Assembly (NCBI GenBank): GCA_963976055.1
Contig: CAXBJB010000006.1
Coordinates: 248,001 to 312,000, forward strand
Source of the DNA: UBA1479 sp963976055
GTDB lineage: Bacteria > Pseudomonadota > Alphaproteobacteria > Rhodospirillales > Casp-alpha2
Direction of reading: 5' to 3'
Length of the DNA stretch: 64,000 nt
Shown: one piece after another, positions 24,614-33,700 of the stretch
Layout: every line of letters starts with the position of its first letter
Numbering within the stretch: the stretch's first letter is position 1
Position numbers and translations under genes: made by a program
Notes under the pieces: model-generated
The model's database searches: none
Told to the model about the DNA's origin: nothing
The model's input: only the letters and a program-made list of their open reading frames with translations

Positions 24614-25168
24614 ATGCCCAGAATTCAACCCGTGAACCCCGCCGAAGCCACCGGCGACGCCAAGGTCCTGTTGGACGGCGTCAAGGCCTCCATCGGCATG
24701 GTGCCGAACATCTTCGCCACCTTCGCTCAGTCGCCGAAGCTCCTCGAAGGCTATCTCGGCCTCAACAAATCGCTCGGCGGCGGTCTTCTCAACGCCCGCC
24801 TGCGCGAGCAGATCGCTCTGGCCATCGCCGGTGCCAACACCTGTGACTATTGCGCCTCGGCGCATACGGCGATCGGCAAGATGACCGGCGTCGCCCAGGA
24901 CGAATTGACCCGCAATCTGGCCGGTCAGTCCGAGGATGCCCAGGTGCAGGCGGCCCTTACCTTCGTGCGCAAGGCGGTGGAGGCCCGCGGGCGGGTCACG
25001 GACGCCGATGTTCAGACCCTGCGGGACGCGGGCTTCGGTGACGGTGAAATCGTCGAAATCGTGGCCCATGTCGGGGTCAACCTGCTGACCAACTACTTCA
25101 ATCACATCGTTGGAACGGACATCGACTTTCCCGTGGTCCGCGCCACCGCCGCCGCAGCGGCGGCGTGA
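24614..25168 (+). CDS. AhpD-like carboxymuconolactone decarboxylase family protein
   Basis: A 184-residue all-helical protein of the CMD/AhpD fold, which commonly reduces peroxides using a CxxC pair. The signature is intact: Glu65 (REQIALAIAG), Cys77 and Cys80 in CDYCASAH, and His84. IGMVPNIFATFAQSPKLLEGYL matches the N-terminal part of the peroxidase-related subgroup. ATG at 24614 has AAAAGGAG upstream; the frame extends 53 codons further upstream into operator DNA, which is unlikely to be coding. Probably repressed by the divergent TetR protein. The cytochrome P460 gene follows 80 bases on. Confidence 0.88.
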   Translation: MPRIQPVNPAEATGDAKVLLDGVKASIGMVPNIFATFAQSPKLLEGYLGLNKSLGGGLLNARLREQIALAIAGANTCDYCASAHTAIGKMTGVAQDELTRNLAGQSEDAQVQAALTFVRKAVEARGRVTDADVQTLRDAGFGDGEIVEIVAHVGVNLLTNYFNHIVGTDIDFPVVRATAAAAAA

Positions 25169-25248
25169 TCCGGCACGGGGGCGGCACCGCCACCGCCGCC
25201 CCCGTCGTCGGACTCCGATTTTCGATACTCGATGGGGAATTCGCACGT

Positions 25249-25854
25249 ATGACACCGACCGAACTCAATGGGCGCTGCGTCCTGCGCCTGATCCTGGTGG
25301 CCGCGGCCTCGGCGATGGTCCTGATTGTGGCCATTGCCGTCGATACGGCTTTTGCGCAATCCAACCGTTCCGGTTTCGCCGACGGCGCCGTCGCGGCGGA
25401 TGGCAGCCTCCGCGTTCCCGAAGGCTTTCGCGAACGCTATGTCACGCTCGGCGCCTGGGCCGTCGCCGGTGACGCGGACACGGGCGGCAAGCTCGGCCTG
25501 CATGTCGTCTATGCCCCCGGTGACGCCGTCACGGCCTTTCGGAAAACCGGACAGTTTCCCGACGGCACAGTCCTGGTGAAGGAACTGTTCAACGGGAAAA
25601 CCGAAGATCTGACCACTGGTCAGGCGACCAGCGCCGCCGACGTCGCCGGATACTTCGTGATGGTCAAAGACAGGGAAGGGCGGTTTTCCGGCAATCCCCT
25701 GTGGGGCGACGGCTGGGGATGGTCGTTCTTCGCCGCCGGTGAGACACAAAAGACCCGGACCAAGGACTACGTAACCGATTGCCTGGGCTGCCACGAACCG
25801 GCCCGCGCAACCGATCTGGTCTACAACTACGCCTATCCGGTTCTCCGGAAATGA
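25249..25854 (+). CDS. Cytochrome P460 family protein
   Basis: A 201-residue exported haem protein. The hydrophobic segment LILVAAASAMVLIVAIAV ending in AFAQ is a signal peptide. The body has the P460 pattern VPEGFRERYVTLGAWAV and ends with the haem-binding CLGCH (178-182) near the C-terminus. P460-type cytochromes oxidise hydroxylamine or bind NO. The cross-linking lysine of true P460 cannot be confirmed by reading. ATG at 25249 follows GGGGAATT; an in-frame GTG at 25165 overlaps the previous stop but would add a Gly/Ala-rich leader. Probably co-transcribed with the AhpD-like gene. Confidence 0.85.
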   Translation: MTPTELNGRCVLRLILVAAASAMVLIVAIAVDTAFAQSNRSGFADGAVAADGSLRVPEGFRERYVTLGAWAVAGDADTGGKLGLHVVYAPGDAVTAFRKTGQFPDGTVLVKELFNGKTEDLTTGQATSAADVAGYFVMVKDREGRFSGNPLWGDGWGWSFFAAGETQKTRTKDYVTDCLGCHEPARATDLVYNYAYPVLRK

Positions 25855-25868
25855 TAAAACGGTACACT

Positions 25869-25889
25869 GGGGCGGCGGGGTGCCGCCCC
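25869..25889 (+). terminator. GC-rich hairpin after the P460 gene
   Basis: GGGGCGGC (25869-25876) pairs perfectly with GCCGCCCC (25882-25889) around a GGGGT loop, 14 bases after the stop. There is no clear T-run. Confidence 0.6.
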
Positions 25890-26040
25890 GGTATGCTTGC
25901 ATTCTCATACATACCTATTCGCCCCGAATCCTATACTTTCGGTCAATAGTGTTCGATCGCGTCGTCTGCGATAAAGAACGCGGACAATAACGTCCTCCTT
26001 CAAAAACATCCGCTTAAGGAAGATGAGGAGAACCAGATCG

Positions 26041-26271
26041 ATGAGACCGCAATTGCTGGTTTACGTATCGCGCAACGACCCGGAATACTTCGTCATCACG
26101 CCAACCCATTTGGCGCATCAGGCGCATGTCGATTTCTATTGGAGCGCTTCCGACGATCAGCTTTCCCTGGTTCCCCGGGAACGGGCGCGGGAAGTGCTTG
26201 AACGCCTCGGTTGTCAGGATGCCGAGGTCGCGGCGATCGATGAATCCGGCCCGTTCTGCCATGCCGCCTAG
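26041..26271 (+). CDS. Small hypothetical protein, 76 aa
   Basis: A short frame with a plausible ribosome site (GATGAGGAG) before ATG 26041. The product begins MRPQLLVYVSRNDPEYFVIT and has one cysteine pair region (ERLGCQDAE, FCHAA). The sequence has reasonable amino-acid composition and no low-complexity bias. It shares no family I recognise. It stands in a 550-base interval between the P460 gene and the metallo-hydrolase, otherwise empty, with an AT-richer stretch just upstream that could hold its promoter. Confidence 0.5.
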   Translation: MRPQLLVYVSRNDPEYFVITPTHLAHQAHVDFYWSASDDQLSLVPRERAREVLERLGCQDAEVAAIDESGPFCHAA

Positions 26272-26401
26272 GGTGCGGCCCGACACCTTCCGGCAGCCCC
26301 GACCCGCCACCTGACCCCATGCCGACCCGGCTTGCCCGGGCGCCGTTTGACATGGTAGCAGTCGTTTCCCACCCAAACGACCATCCGGAGCCCATCCTTC
26401 C

Positions 26402-27448
26402 GTGTCTTTTCAGCCCGACTATGCCTTCGACGGTGAGCCGCCCCTCGGCGAGACCTGGGAGGTCGCGCCCGGCGTGCGCTGGCTGCGCATGCCCCTGCCG
26501 TTCAAGCTCGATCACATCAATCTGTGGATGCTGGAGGACGGCGACGGCTGGACCCTCGTCGATACCGGCATCAATACCGAGGAAACCCGCGCCGCTTGGG
26601 ACCGCGTGTTCGAGGGCACCCTGGGGGGCAAGCCGGTCAAGCGCATCATCGTCACCCATTTCCATCCCGACCATGTGGGCCTGGCGGGCTGGCTGACGGC
26701 GCGCTTCAAGGTGCCGCTGTGGATGCCCTACACGGAATGGACCACGGGGCGCATGTTGAGTTTCGAGACGGGGCAGACGGCGGGGCCCGTGTCCCACGCG
26801 TTCTACAAGGCCGCCGGCTTCACCGGCGACCGCCTGGATCAGGTCGAACATCGGGTCGGGCGCTACGGCAGCAATATCTCGCCCATTCCGGCGGCTATCC
26901 GGCGCATCGCGCACGGCGACGAATTCGCCGTCGGGGCCCATTCCTGGCGTGTCATCGAAGGCAACGGCCATTCACCCGAACATGCCTGCCTGTATTGTGC
27001 GGACCTGGGTCTGCTGATTTCCGGCGACCAGATCCTGCCCAAGATCAGCCCCAACGTGTCCGTCTGGCCGCAGGAGCCGGAGGCCGATCCCCTGGCGCGG
27101 TTCCTGGACAGCCTGAAGCGGTTCAAGGACCTGCCGGCCGATACCTTGGTGCTGCCGTCCCATAACTGGCCGTTCCGGGGGCTTCTGGAACGCCTAGACG
27201 ACCTTGCTGACCATCATGTCGAACGCCTGGACGCCGCCCAGGCCGCCTGTGCGGCCCGTGACGGCGTCGGTGGCGCGACGGCGGTCGATGTCCTGGAACA
27301 CCTGTTCAAGCGCGAGATGGATACCCACCAGATGTTCTTCGCCATCGGCGAAAGCTTGGCCCATCTGCACCACCTGATGGCGCGGGGGCGGGTGCGCCGC
27401 GTCACCGACGCAGCCGGGGTCCACCGTTATCAGGCGGCCGCCGTATAG
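26402..27448 (+). CDS. MBL-fold metallo-hydrolase
   Basis: A 348-residue beta-lactamase-fold hydrolase. The metal motif is THFHPDHVG with His86, His88, Asp90 and His91; further ligands are GNGHSPEH and the Asp of SGDQILP. The C-terminal 70 residues (RDGVGGATAVDVLEHLFKRE) look like a winged-helix domain, as in LACTB2-like proteins and glyoxalase II relatives. Start is GTG at 26402 with CCGGAG 12 bases upstream. The substrate is unknown. It overlaps the convergent DJ-1 gene by 19 bases. Confidence 0.87.
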   Translation: MSFQPDYAFDGEPPLGETWEVAPGVRWLRMPLPFKLDHINLWMLEDGDGWTLVDTGINTEETRAAWDRVFEGTLGGKPVKRIIVTHFHPDHVGLAGWLTARFKVPLWMPYTEWTTGRMLSFETGQTAGPVSHAFYKAAGFTGDRLDQVEHRVGRYGSNISPIPAAIRRIAHGDEFAVGAHSWRVIEGNGHSPEHACLYCADLGLLISGDQILPKISPNVSVWPQEPEADPLARFLDSLKRFKDLPADTLVLPSHNWPFRGLLERLDDLADHHVERLDAAQAACAARDGVGGATAVDVLEHLFKREMDTHQMFFAIGESLAHLHHLMARGRVRRVTDAAGVHRYQAAAV

Positions 27449-28029
27449 GGCGGGGCCGGGAAGTATTCGATCCCTTTCTGGACGAAGCGCGCGAATTCCG
27501 GGCTCTTCAACTGGCCCAGCAGCCACAGCGACATGTCCATGCCGGCGGAAATGCCCGCCGAGGTGACGACGTTGCCGTCCCGCACGAACCTGACGTCGTC
27601 CAGAACCTCGACGTTGCCGCCGCTGCGCAGCAGGTCGACCGCCGCCCAATAGGTCGTCGCCCGCTTGCCTTGAAGCAGGCCCGTGCGGTGCAGCAGCAGG
27701 GCGCCCGTGCACACGCTGGTCACCCAGGTGCAGTCCGGCGCAACCTTCTTCAGCCAGTCGATTTCCGGGCCGCCATTGGCGAAGATCGCCCGCGTGCCCT
27801 GACCGCCGGGGACCAGGACGATGTCCAGCTTGGGATGGTCGTCCAGGGTGTAATCGGTGACGATCCTAAGCCCCTTGGCGCAGGTGATCTTGCGGCTGCC
27901 CGAGCCGATGGTGCACACGGCGAGGCCGGAATCTTCCTGCTTCGCGGCCCAGGAAAACACCTCCCAGGGGCCGATGGCGTCGAGTTCTTCCATGTCGTTG
28001 AAAGCGAGAATGCCGATTTGCGTGGTCAT
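27430..28029 (-). CDS. DJ-1/PfpI family protein
   Basis: A 199-residue class I amidotransferase-like protein. The nucleophile elbow is VTSVCTGALLL (Cys near 111), preceded by VLVPGGQGTR and the acidic FNDMEELDAIGPWEVF start. Members include isonitrile hydratases, glyoxalase III-type enzymes and proteases; the DAIGP motif and length fit the InhA/isonitrile-hydratase-like group. ATG at 28029 has GGAG upstream. It starts 38 bases after the GlxA-type regulator on the same strand, so both are probably co-transcribed. Confidence 0.87.
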   Translation of the reverse strand: MTTQIGILAFNDMEELDAIGPWEVFSWAAKQEDSGLAVCTIGSGSRKITCAKGLRIVTDYTLDDHPKLDIVLVPGGQGTRAIFANGGPEIDWLKKVAPDCTWVTSVCTGALLLHRTGLLQGKRATTYWAAVDLLRSGGNVEVLDDVRFVRDGNVVTSAGISAGMDMSLWLLGQLKSPEFARFVQKGIEYFPAPPYTAAA

Positions 28030-28067
28030 GATGGTGTCTCCGGTCAGTGTCGGGTTTCGGGAAAGGG

Positions 28068-29102
28068 TTAGGCAGGGGTAAGGGAGGCAAACCGCATCCG
28101 GTAGTCCTGCGGGCTGACCCCCAGGTTGCGGTGAAAGGCGCGGCGCATGCGTTCCTCGTCGCCGAAGCCGCATTGCCGGGCGATCTGCTTGATCGGCAAG
28201 TCACTGTCTTCCAGCAGGTTGCGGGCCGCTTCGATGCGGGCCTCCTGGACAAATCCGGCGGGCGTGCGGCCCGTGGTTTTCTTGAAATGGCGGTTGAAGG
28301 TGCGCAGGCTCATGGCGGCCTGTTCGGCCATGTCTTCGACGCTGATGTCGTCGGCGAGCCGGTCCAGCAGCCAGATCTGCACGTCGCGGATGTTTCCCCG
28401 CGGTGCCATTTGCGCCGACAACTGGCGCGAAAACTGAGCCTGGGAGCCGGGGCGCTTCATGAACATGACCATTTCCCGCGCCACATTGAGGGCCAGGGTC
28501 TTGCCATGGTCTTCCTCCAGAAGGGCGAGGGCAAGGTCCATGCCCGCGGTCACGCCGGCCGAGGTATAGACGTTGCCGTCCTTGACGAAGATCGGGTCGG
28601 ATTCGACCCTGACCTTGGGAAACAGGGCCGCCAGATTGCGGCAATGGGCCCAATGTGTCACCGCGCGGCGGCCGTCGAGCAGCCCGGCGGCGGCCAGGAC
28701 ATAGGCTCCGGTGCAGACGGACACCACGCGGCGTATGGACTGCGTCAAACGTTGGATGTTGGCGATGGCGCCGCTGTCTTCGATGAACCGCAGGGAACCC
28801 TTTCCGCCGGCGCAGATCAGCGTGTCGAACGGCGGGACCGCGTCATTGAGAGCGCTGTCGGCGAACAGGGATACGCCGGTCGATGTGCGTACGGGGCCCG
28901 AGCGGCTGGCGATCATGCGAAGATCATAGAGTGGCGCACTGCCGCCGTTGGCCAGATGGATTTCGTTGGCGGACCCGAACACGGCGGCGGGCCCGGTCGC
29001 ATCAATGATCTGGCAACGGTCGAAGATGACGATGCCGATCGGCTTCGGCGCGGTCAGTCGGTGCGCGGGTAAGTCCGCCTGTGATGTCGTATCGAGGGCC
29101 AT
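28068..29102 (-). CDS. GlxA-family transcriptional regulator (DJ-1 domain plus AraC HTH)
   Basis: A 344-residue two-domain regulator. The N-terminal half is a DJ-1/PfpI-like sensor: GIVIFDRCQIIDATGPAAVF, then SVCTGAYVLAAAG with an intact elbow Cys. The C-terminal 100 residues are an AraC-type double HTH (MAEQAAMSLRTFNRHFKKTT, IARQCGFGDEERMRRAFH). Such regulators include ArgR/GbdR/CdhR of Pseudomonas, which answer to arginine, glycine betaine and carnitine. ATG at 29102 is the likely start, although no strong ribosome site precedes it. It faces the DUF849 gene across 161 bases. Confidence 0.87.
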   Translation of the reverse strand: MALDTTSQADLPAHRLTAPKPIGIVIFDRCQIIDATGPAAVFGSANEIHLANGGSAPLYDLRMIASRSGPVRTSTGVSLFADSALNDAVPPFDTLICAGGKGSLRFIEDSGAIANIQRLTQSIRRVVSVCTGAYVLAAAGLLDGRRAVTHWAHCRNLAALFPKVRVESDPIFVKDGNVYTSAGVTAGMDLALALLEEDHGKTLALNVAREMVMFMKRPGSQAQFSRQLSAQMAPRGNIRDVQIWLLDRLADDISVEDMAEQAAMSLRTFNRHFKKTTGRTPAGFVQEARIEAARNLLEDSDLPIKQIARQCGFGDEERMRRAFHRNLGVSPQDYRMRFASLTPA

Positions 29103-29263
29103 GGCCGTAGTGTGCGGCGGCTTGGTGTTTGGCACAATGACAACGGCCCCACTTTTTATGCCATTCGTTCTGGGCAGGTGTTTGCTGACATGTTGGCGTC
29201 TTTCCGCCCGGGCGCCGCTGTGCGTATGATGACGACACAATAAACCAGGAGGAAATGGCCACC

Positions 29264-30142
29264 ATGAGCCAGAAGACAATTATTACCTGCGCCGTCACCG
29301 GGTCGGCGCCGACCACGCAAAAAACCAAGGCGACGCCCGTGACGCCGGAACAGATCGCGCAATCGTCGCTCGATGCCGCGAAGGCGGGGGCGGCGGTCTG
29401 CCACATCCATGTGCGTGAACCCGACGGCACGCCGAGCATGAATTTCGAGTATTACGAGGAAGTGGTGAAGCGCATCCGTGACGCCGGTTCGAACATGATC
29501 ATCAACCTGACCACGGGACCGGGCGCCCGCTACATGCCGAGCGACGAGGATCCCCTGATTCCCGGCCCGGGGACGGAATACGTCACGCCGGAAAAACGCA
29601 CCGCGCACGTGGAAAAGCTGAAGCCGGAGATCTGCTCGCTCGACGTCGCGACCATGAACTTCGGCGAACGCGCCTTCATGAATGTGCCGCGCCATATGCG
29701 TGTGATGGCCGACCGTATCAAGGCGGCGGGCGTGAAGCCGGAACTGGAAGTGTTCGATACCGGGCACATCGAGTTGTGCAAGCAGTTGATCAAGGAAGGC
29801 CACATCGACCAGCCGCCCTATTTCCAGCTGTGCCTGGGCATTTCCTACGGCGCCACGGCGACCCCGGAAGCCATGATGCACATGCGCGACCGTCTGCCCG
29901 AGGGCGCGCCGTGGTCGGCCTTCGGCATCTCGCGTCAACAGTTCCCCATGGTCGCCCAGGCGGTGCTTCTGGGCGGCAACGTGCGGGTCGGCCTGGAAGA
30001 TAACATTTATCTGGGGCCGGGCGAACTGGCGCCGTCGAACGCCGCCTTGGTCGAACGCGCGGCGGCGATCATCGAAAATCTGGGATCGTCGGTCGCCACG
30101 CCGGACGAAGCGCGGGCCATTCTCGGCCTGGACAATTCTTAG
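29264..30142 (+). CDS. Beta-keto acid cleavage enzyme (BKACE/DUF849), similar to CdhC
   Basis: A 292-residue TIM-barrel enzyme that cleaves a beta-keto acid with acetyl-CoA, releasing acetoacetate and a CoA-containing product. The zinc ligands are in CHIHVRE (His47, His49); NLTTGPGAR, SLDVATMNFG, EVFDTGHI and VRVGLEDNIY follow in the family order. It resembles Pseudomonas 3-dehydrocarnitine cleavage enzyme CdhC more than 3-keto-5-aminohexanoate cleavage enzyme, but the substrate cannot be fixed from sequence. An AGGAGG lies upstream. ATG 29264 and ATG 29255 are both possible; spacing is long for one and short for the other. A strong hairpin follows. Confidence 0.87.
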   Translation: MSQKTIITCAVTGSAPTTQKTKATPVTPEQIAQSSLDAAKAGAAVCHIHVREPDGTPSMNFEYYEEVVKRIRDAGSNMIINLTTGPGARYMPSDEDPLIPGPGTEYVTPEKRTAHVEKLKPEICSLDVATMNFGERAFMNVPRHMRVMADRIKAAGVKPELEVFDTGHIELCKQLIKEGHIDQPPYFQLCLGISYGATATPEAMMHMRDRLPEGAPWSAFGISRQQFPMVAQAVLLGGNVRVGLEDNIYLGPGELAPSNAALVERAAAIIENLGSSVATPDEARAILGLDNS

Positions 30143-30177
30143 GCGGCAAAACGCCACCGACATGAGATGACCGGCAC

Positions 30178-30198
30178 GGGGGCGGCATTGCCGCCCCC
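30178..30198. terminator. Perfect 9-bp GC hairpin between convergent genes
   Basis: GGGGGCGGC (30178-30186) and GCCGCCCCC (30190-30198) with an ATT loop. It lies between the DUF849 stop and the ArsR stop, so it could serve both strands. Confidence 0.7.
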
Positions 30199-30215
30199 CA
30201 AACCGGTTTCATGCA

Positions 30216-30542
30216 TCAAACGGCGATACGCGCCTTTTCGACGACGGCGGGCATTTCAAACAGCCCGGCCAGCGCCTCAAGGATCGTCATCGCCTCATCG
30301 CCACGCAGGGAATAAAAGATCGTCTGCGCGTCGCGGCGGGGCTTGACCACGCCGTCATGGCGCAGGCGCGCCAGATGCTGCGACAGGGCGGACTGCGACA
30401 GTCCGACGATGGATTCCAGTTCGCCCACGCATTTTTCGCCGCGGGCGAGGTGGCACAGCACGAGAAGACGGTGAGGGTTGCTCATGGCCTTCAGAAGGGC
30501 GCTGGCCTGTTCATGGTTCTGTTCTACGGTATAGGTTGGCAT
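30216..30542 (-). CDS. ArsR-family transcriptional regulator
   Basis: A 108-residue winged-helix repressor. NPHRLLVLCHLARGEKCVGEL carries the N-terminal dimer helix and the start of the HTH; VGLSQSALSQHLARLRHDGVV is the recognition segment, and QTIFYSLRG the wing. The two cysteines (Cys in LCHLA and in EKCV) lie where SqrR/BigR sulfide-sensing proteins carry one; without the second conserved C-terminal Cys, sulfide sensing is not established. A perfect palindrome lies 91 bases upstream of the start (30633). Confidence 0.86.
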   Translation of the reverse strand: MPTYTVEQNHEQASALLKAMSNPHRLLVLCHLARGEKCVGELESIVGLSQSALSQHLARLRHDGVVKPRRDAQTIFYSLRGDEAMTILEALAGLFEMPAVVEKARIAV

Positions 30543-30632
30543 GGCGGTTGTTATTGTCCTTATTACGATGGTTGTTGTTGCTATTGACCGCGCCCGCTTA
30601 CCCTCAGGTTTACGCGCGGTGGGGTGCTAGGG

Positions 30633-30644
30633 GCTTATATAAGC
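30633..30644. promoter_or_regulatory. 12-bp perfect palindrome, candidate ArsR operator
   Basis: GCTTATATAAGC reads the same on both strands. It stands in the 206-base spacer upstream of the ArsR gene, in a locally AT-rich patch. ArsR family operators are often of this AT-rich palindromic kind. Confidence 0.5.
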
Positions 30645-30748
30645 ATTTTCTCGGGCGGATAAAACCGGACAAAAGGCCAGGGTATGCCCATACTTTTGGA
30701 CAGACCGTGATCTAGACGTTTTGATCTTTTTATGGATGTTCATCATGG

Positions 30749-33700
30749 TTATTCGGCTGCCTGGGGGTCTGCGTCGGCCGCGTTGGCCCCATGTCCGGTC
30801 GGGGATTTCCCCCGTTTTTCACCGACCCCGATGACAAGGGTCAAAAGAGGCGGAATGATGGCGAGCGTCAAGAGCGCCGACAACGACAAGCCGCCCAACA
30901 CGACCGAACCCAGCCCGCGATAGAGCTCCGAACCCGCCCCTGGGAACACCACCAGCGGCATCATCCCGAACACGCTGGTCAGGGTCGACATGAAGATCGG
31001 CCGAATTCGGTTGCTGGTCGCCTCGCGAATCGCCTCGGCCGGGGTCATGCCGTCCTCGCGGACGTGCACCAGGGTTTGATGCACCAGCAGAATGGCGTTG
31101 TTGACGACGATACCGATCAGAATGACGAATCCCAGCAGGGTCAGCATGTCCAGCGGCTGGAACGTGAACATGTTGAGCAGCGACAGTCCGACCACGCCGC
31201 CCGCCGTGGCCAGCGGCACCGACAGCATGATGATCAGCGGATAAAGGAAGCTTTCGAACAACACCGCCATGACCAGATAGACGATGATCACGGCGATCCC
31301 CAGGTCCAGTTTCATGGCCTGCCAGGTCAGGTTCAGCTTGTCCGCCGTGCCGGTGATGCGCAGCGACATGCCGGGCGGCAGGCCCTCGGCGTACATGGGG
31401 TCGATGATCTTGGTCTTGATGATGTCGAGCGCCTGTTCCAGCGGCACGTCGTCGCGCGGCAGGATCGACAGGGTCACCGCGCGCTGGCGTTCGAAGTGGT
31501 TGATCTGGGTCGGGCCCGTGGTCATTTCAATGTCGGCCAGGGAGGACGCCGGGATGATCAGCCCGGCCGAGGTCACGACCGGCAGGGTGCTGATGCCCTG
31601 GGTTTCGGTCACCTGATCCAAGGGGCCCTTGATCATCAAATCGACCAGCTTGTTGCCGACGGTGATTTCGGCGATGCGTAGGCCGTCGTTGAAGGCGTCG
31701 ATGGTGTCCGACAACTGGCGTGCGGTGACGCCGTTGTCGGCCAGTTTCACCCGATTGGGGCGGATGCGCAGTTCGGGTGCGCCCAGGACCAGTTCCGGTT
31801 GCGGGCGGACCTGGTTGCCCTGTTCGCGGGGGAATTCCTGATTGACGCGGACGAAGGTCTTGAGCGCCGTCTCCATCAGCGGCTCCAAATCCGGGCCCAG
31901 AATGTTCAGGTCGATGGCGCGGGTCCCCGTGACGCCGCGCCCGAACAGGGAGCGCTGGGTGATCTGGCCGAGCGTGCCCGGTTCCTTGAACGCGGCCTCG
32001 CTGAGGATCGGGATCAGGTCCTTGACCCGTGCCGGGTCATGGGCGGCGGCGCCCAGGATGGTGCGGCCGCGGAAGGTGACGAAGAAAAAGCGGTTTAGCT
32101 TGGGCCGGCCCTGGGCGTCCGGCTCCGGTCCCGAGACTTCGGCCAGCAGGGGGAACACCTCTTTCTCGTAGCCGCGCGCGATCTGTTCCATGGTGTCCAG
32201 GTTGTAACCCGGCGGCGGCACGATGAAGCCGATGATGAGGTTGCGGTTGCCGCTGGGGAGATATTCCAGCTTGGGCAGCAACAGCCAGGTGACGCCGGTG
32301 CACACCCCGCACAGAACGGTGACCATGACGACGGAGCGCAGACGTGATGCGGTGACCCATTTGGTCAGCCCCATCAGCGTCTTCATGAACAGGGCCGCGA
32401 AATCGTCGATCACGGGGATATGGCGGCGGACGATGCTGTCCTCGCCGGGCGACCCCAGAATGCGATTGGCGAGTGCGGGGATCAGGGTAACGGCGACCAG
32501 CAGGGAAATCAGCACGGAGACGGACAGAGCGACGGCGATGTCGCGGAACAGCTGGCCCGCCTCCAGGTCCATGACCAGGACGGGGATGAACACCATCACC
32601 GTGGTCAGGGCGGAGACCAGCACCGCGACCCAGACCTGCTTGGCCCCGCGGTAGGCGGCTTCGGCCCGCGAGCGGCCCAGTTCGCGGTGGCGGAAGATGT
32701 TTTCCAGCACCACGATCGCCGCATCGACGACCATGCCGACGGCGAAGGCGATCCCGGCCAGCGAGATTACGTTCAGCGACCGGCCCATGGCGGCCATGGC
32801 GACGAAGGCGCCGATCACGGACACGGGGATCGCCATCGAGACGATCAGCGTCGCCCCGCCGGAACGCAGGAACAGCAGCAGCATGACGGCGGCCAGCGCG
32901 CCGCCGACGAGGATGTTCTGCTGCACCAGGTCGATGGACGAATTGATGTAGATGGTTTCGTCGTAGACTTGGCGCAGTTCCAGGGCCTGGGACGGCAGGG
33001 CGTATTCGTTCAACTCCTTCACCGCCTCGCGGATGCCGCGCATCACCTCGATCACGTTGGCGCCGCCTTCGCGCACGGCGTTGAAGGCCATGGCCGGCTG
33101 GCCGTTGAAGCGGATGCGTTCGGTCGGCTTGGAGGTGTCCCAGGCGACGGTCGCGATATCGCCCACGGTGACGCGGGCGAAGCGGCCCGTCGTGGGGTCG
33201 CGGTCCGAGCGCAGGATCACGCCGGACACGTCCTCCAGGCGTTGGAACTCGCCCTCGGTGCGCACCACGTAGCGGCGCTTGCCTTCGTCCACGTCACCCG
33301 CCGATACCGACGAATTGGCGGCGCGGAGCTTATCGACCACGTCTGTTACGGTCAGGCCGTAGCGTGCCATGCGGCCCGGTTCGACGAAGATCGTCATTTC
33401 CTTGCGCGCGGCGCCATACAGATTGACCCGCGCCACGCCGGCCACGCGTTCGATGCGGTCCTGAATTACCTCTTCGGCGAAATCGCCGAACCGGTGAATT
33501 TCCCCGTTATTGCCCGGCTTGCGGATGATGACGAACCAGGCGATGGGGTTGTCCTCGGCGCTGGCGGTCTGAATCGACGGCTCGTCCGCTTCCTCGGGAT
33601 AGCCATTGACCCGGTCAAGCCGGTTGGACGCCAGCAACAGGGCCTTGTCCATATTGGTGCCGATGGCGAATTCCAGGTTAATGCGCCCGCGTCCGTCCTG

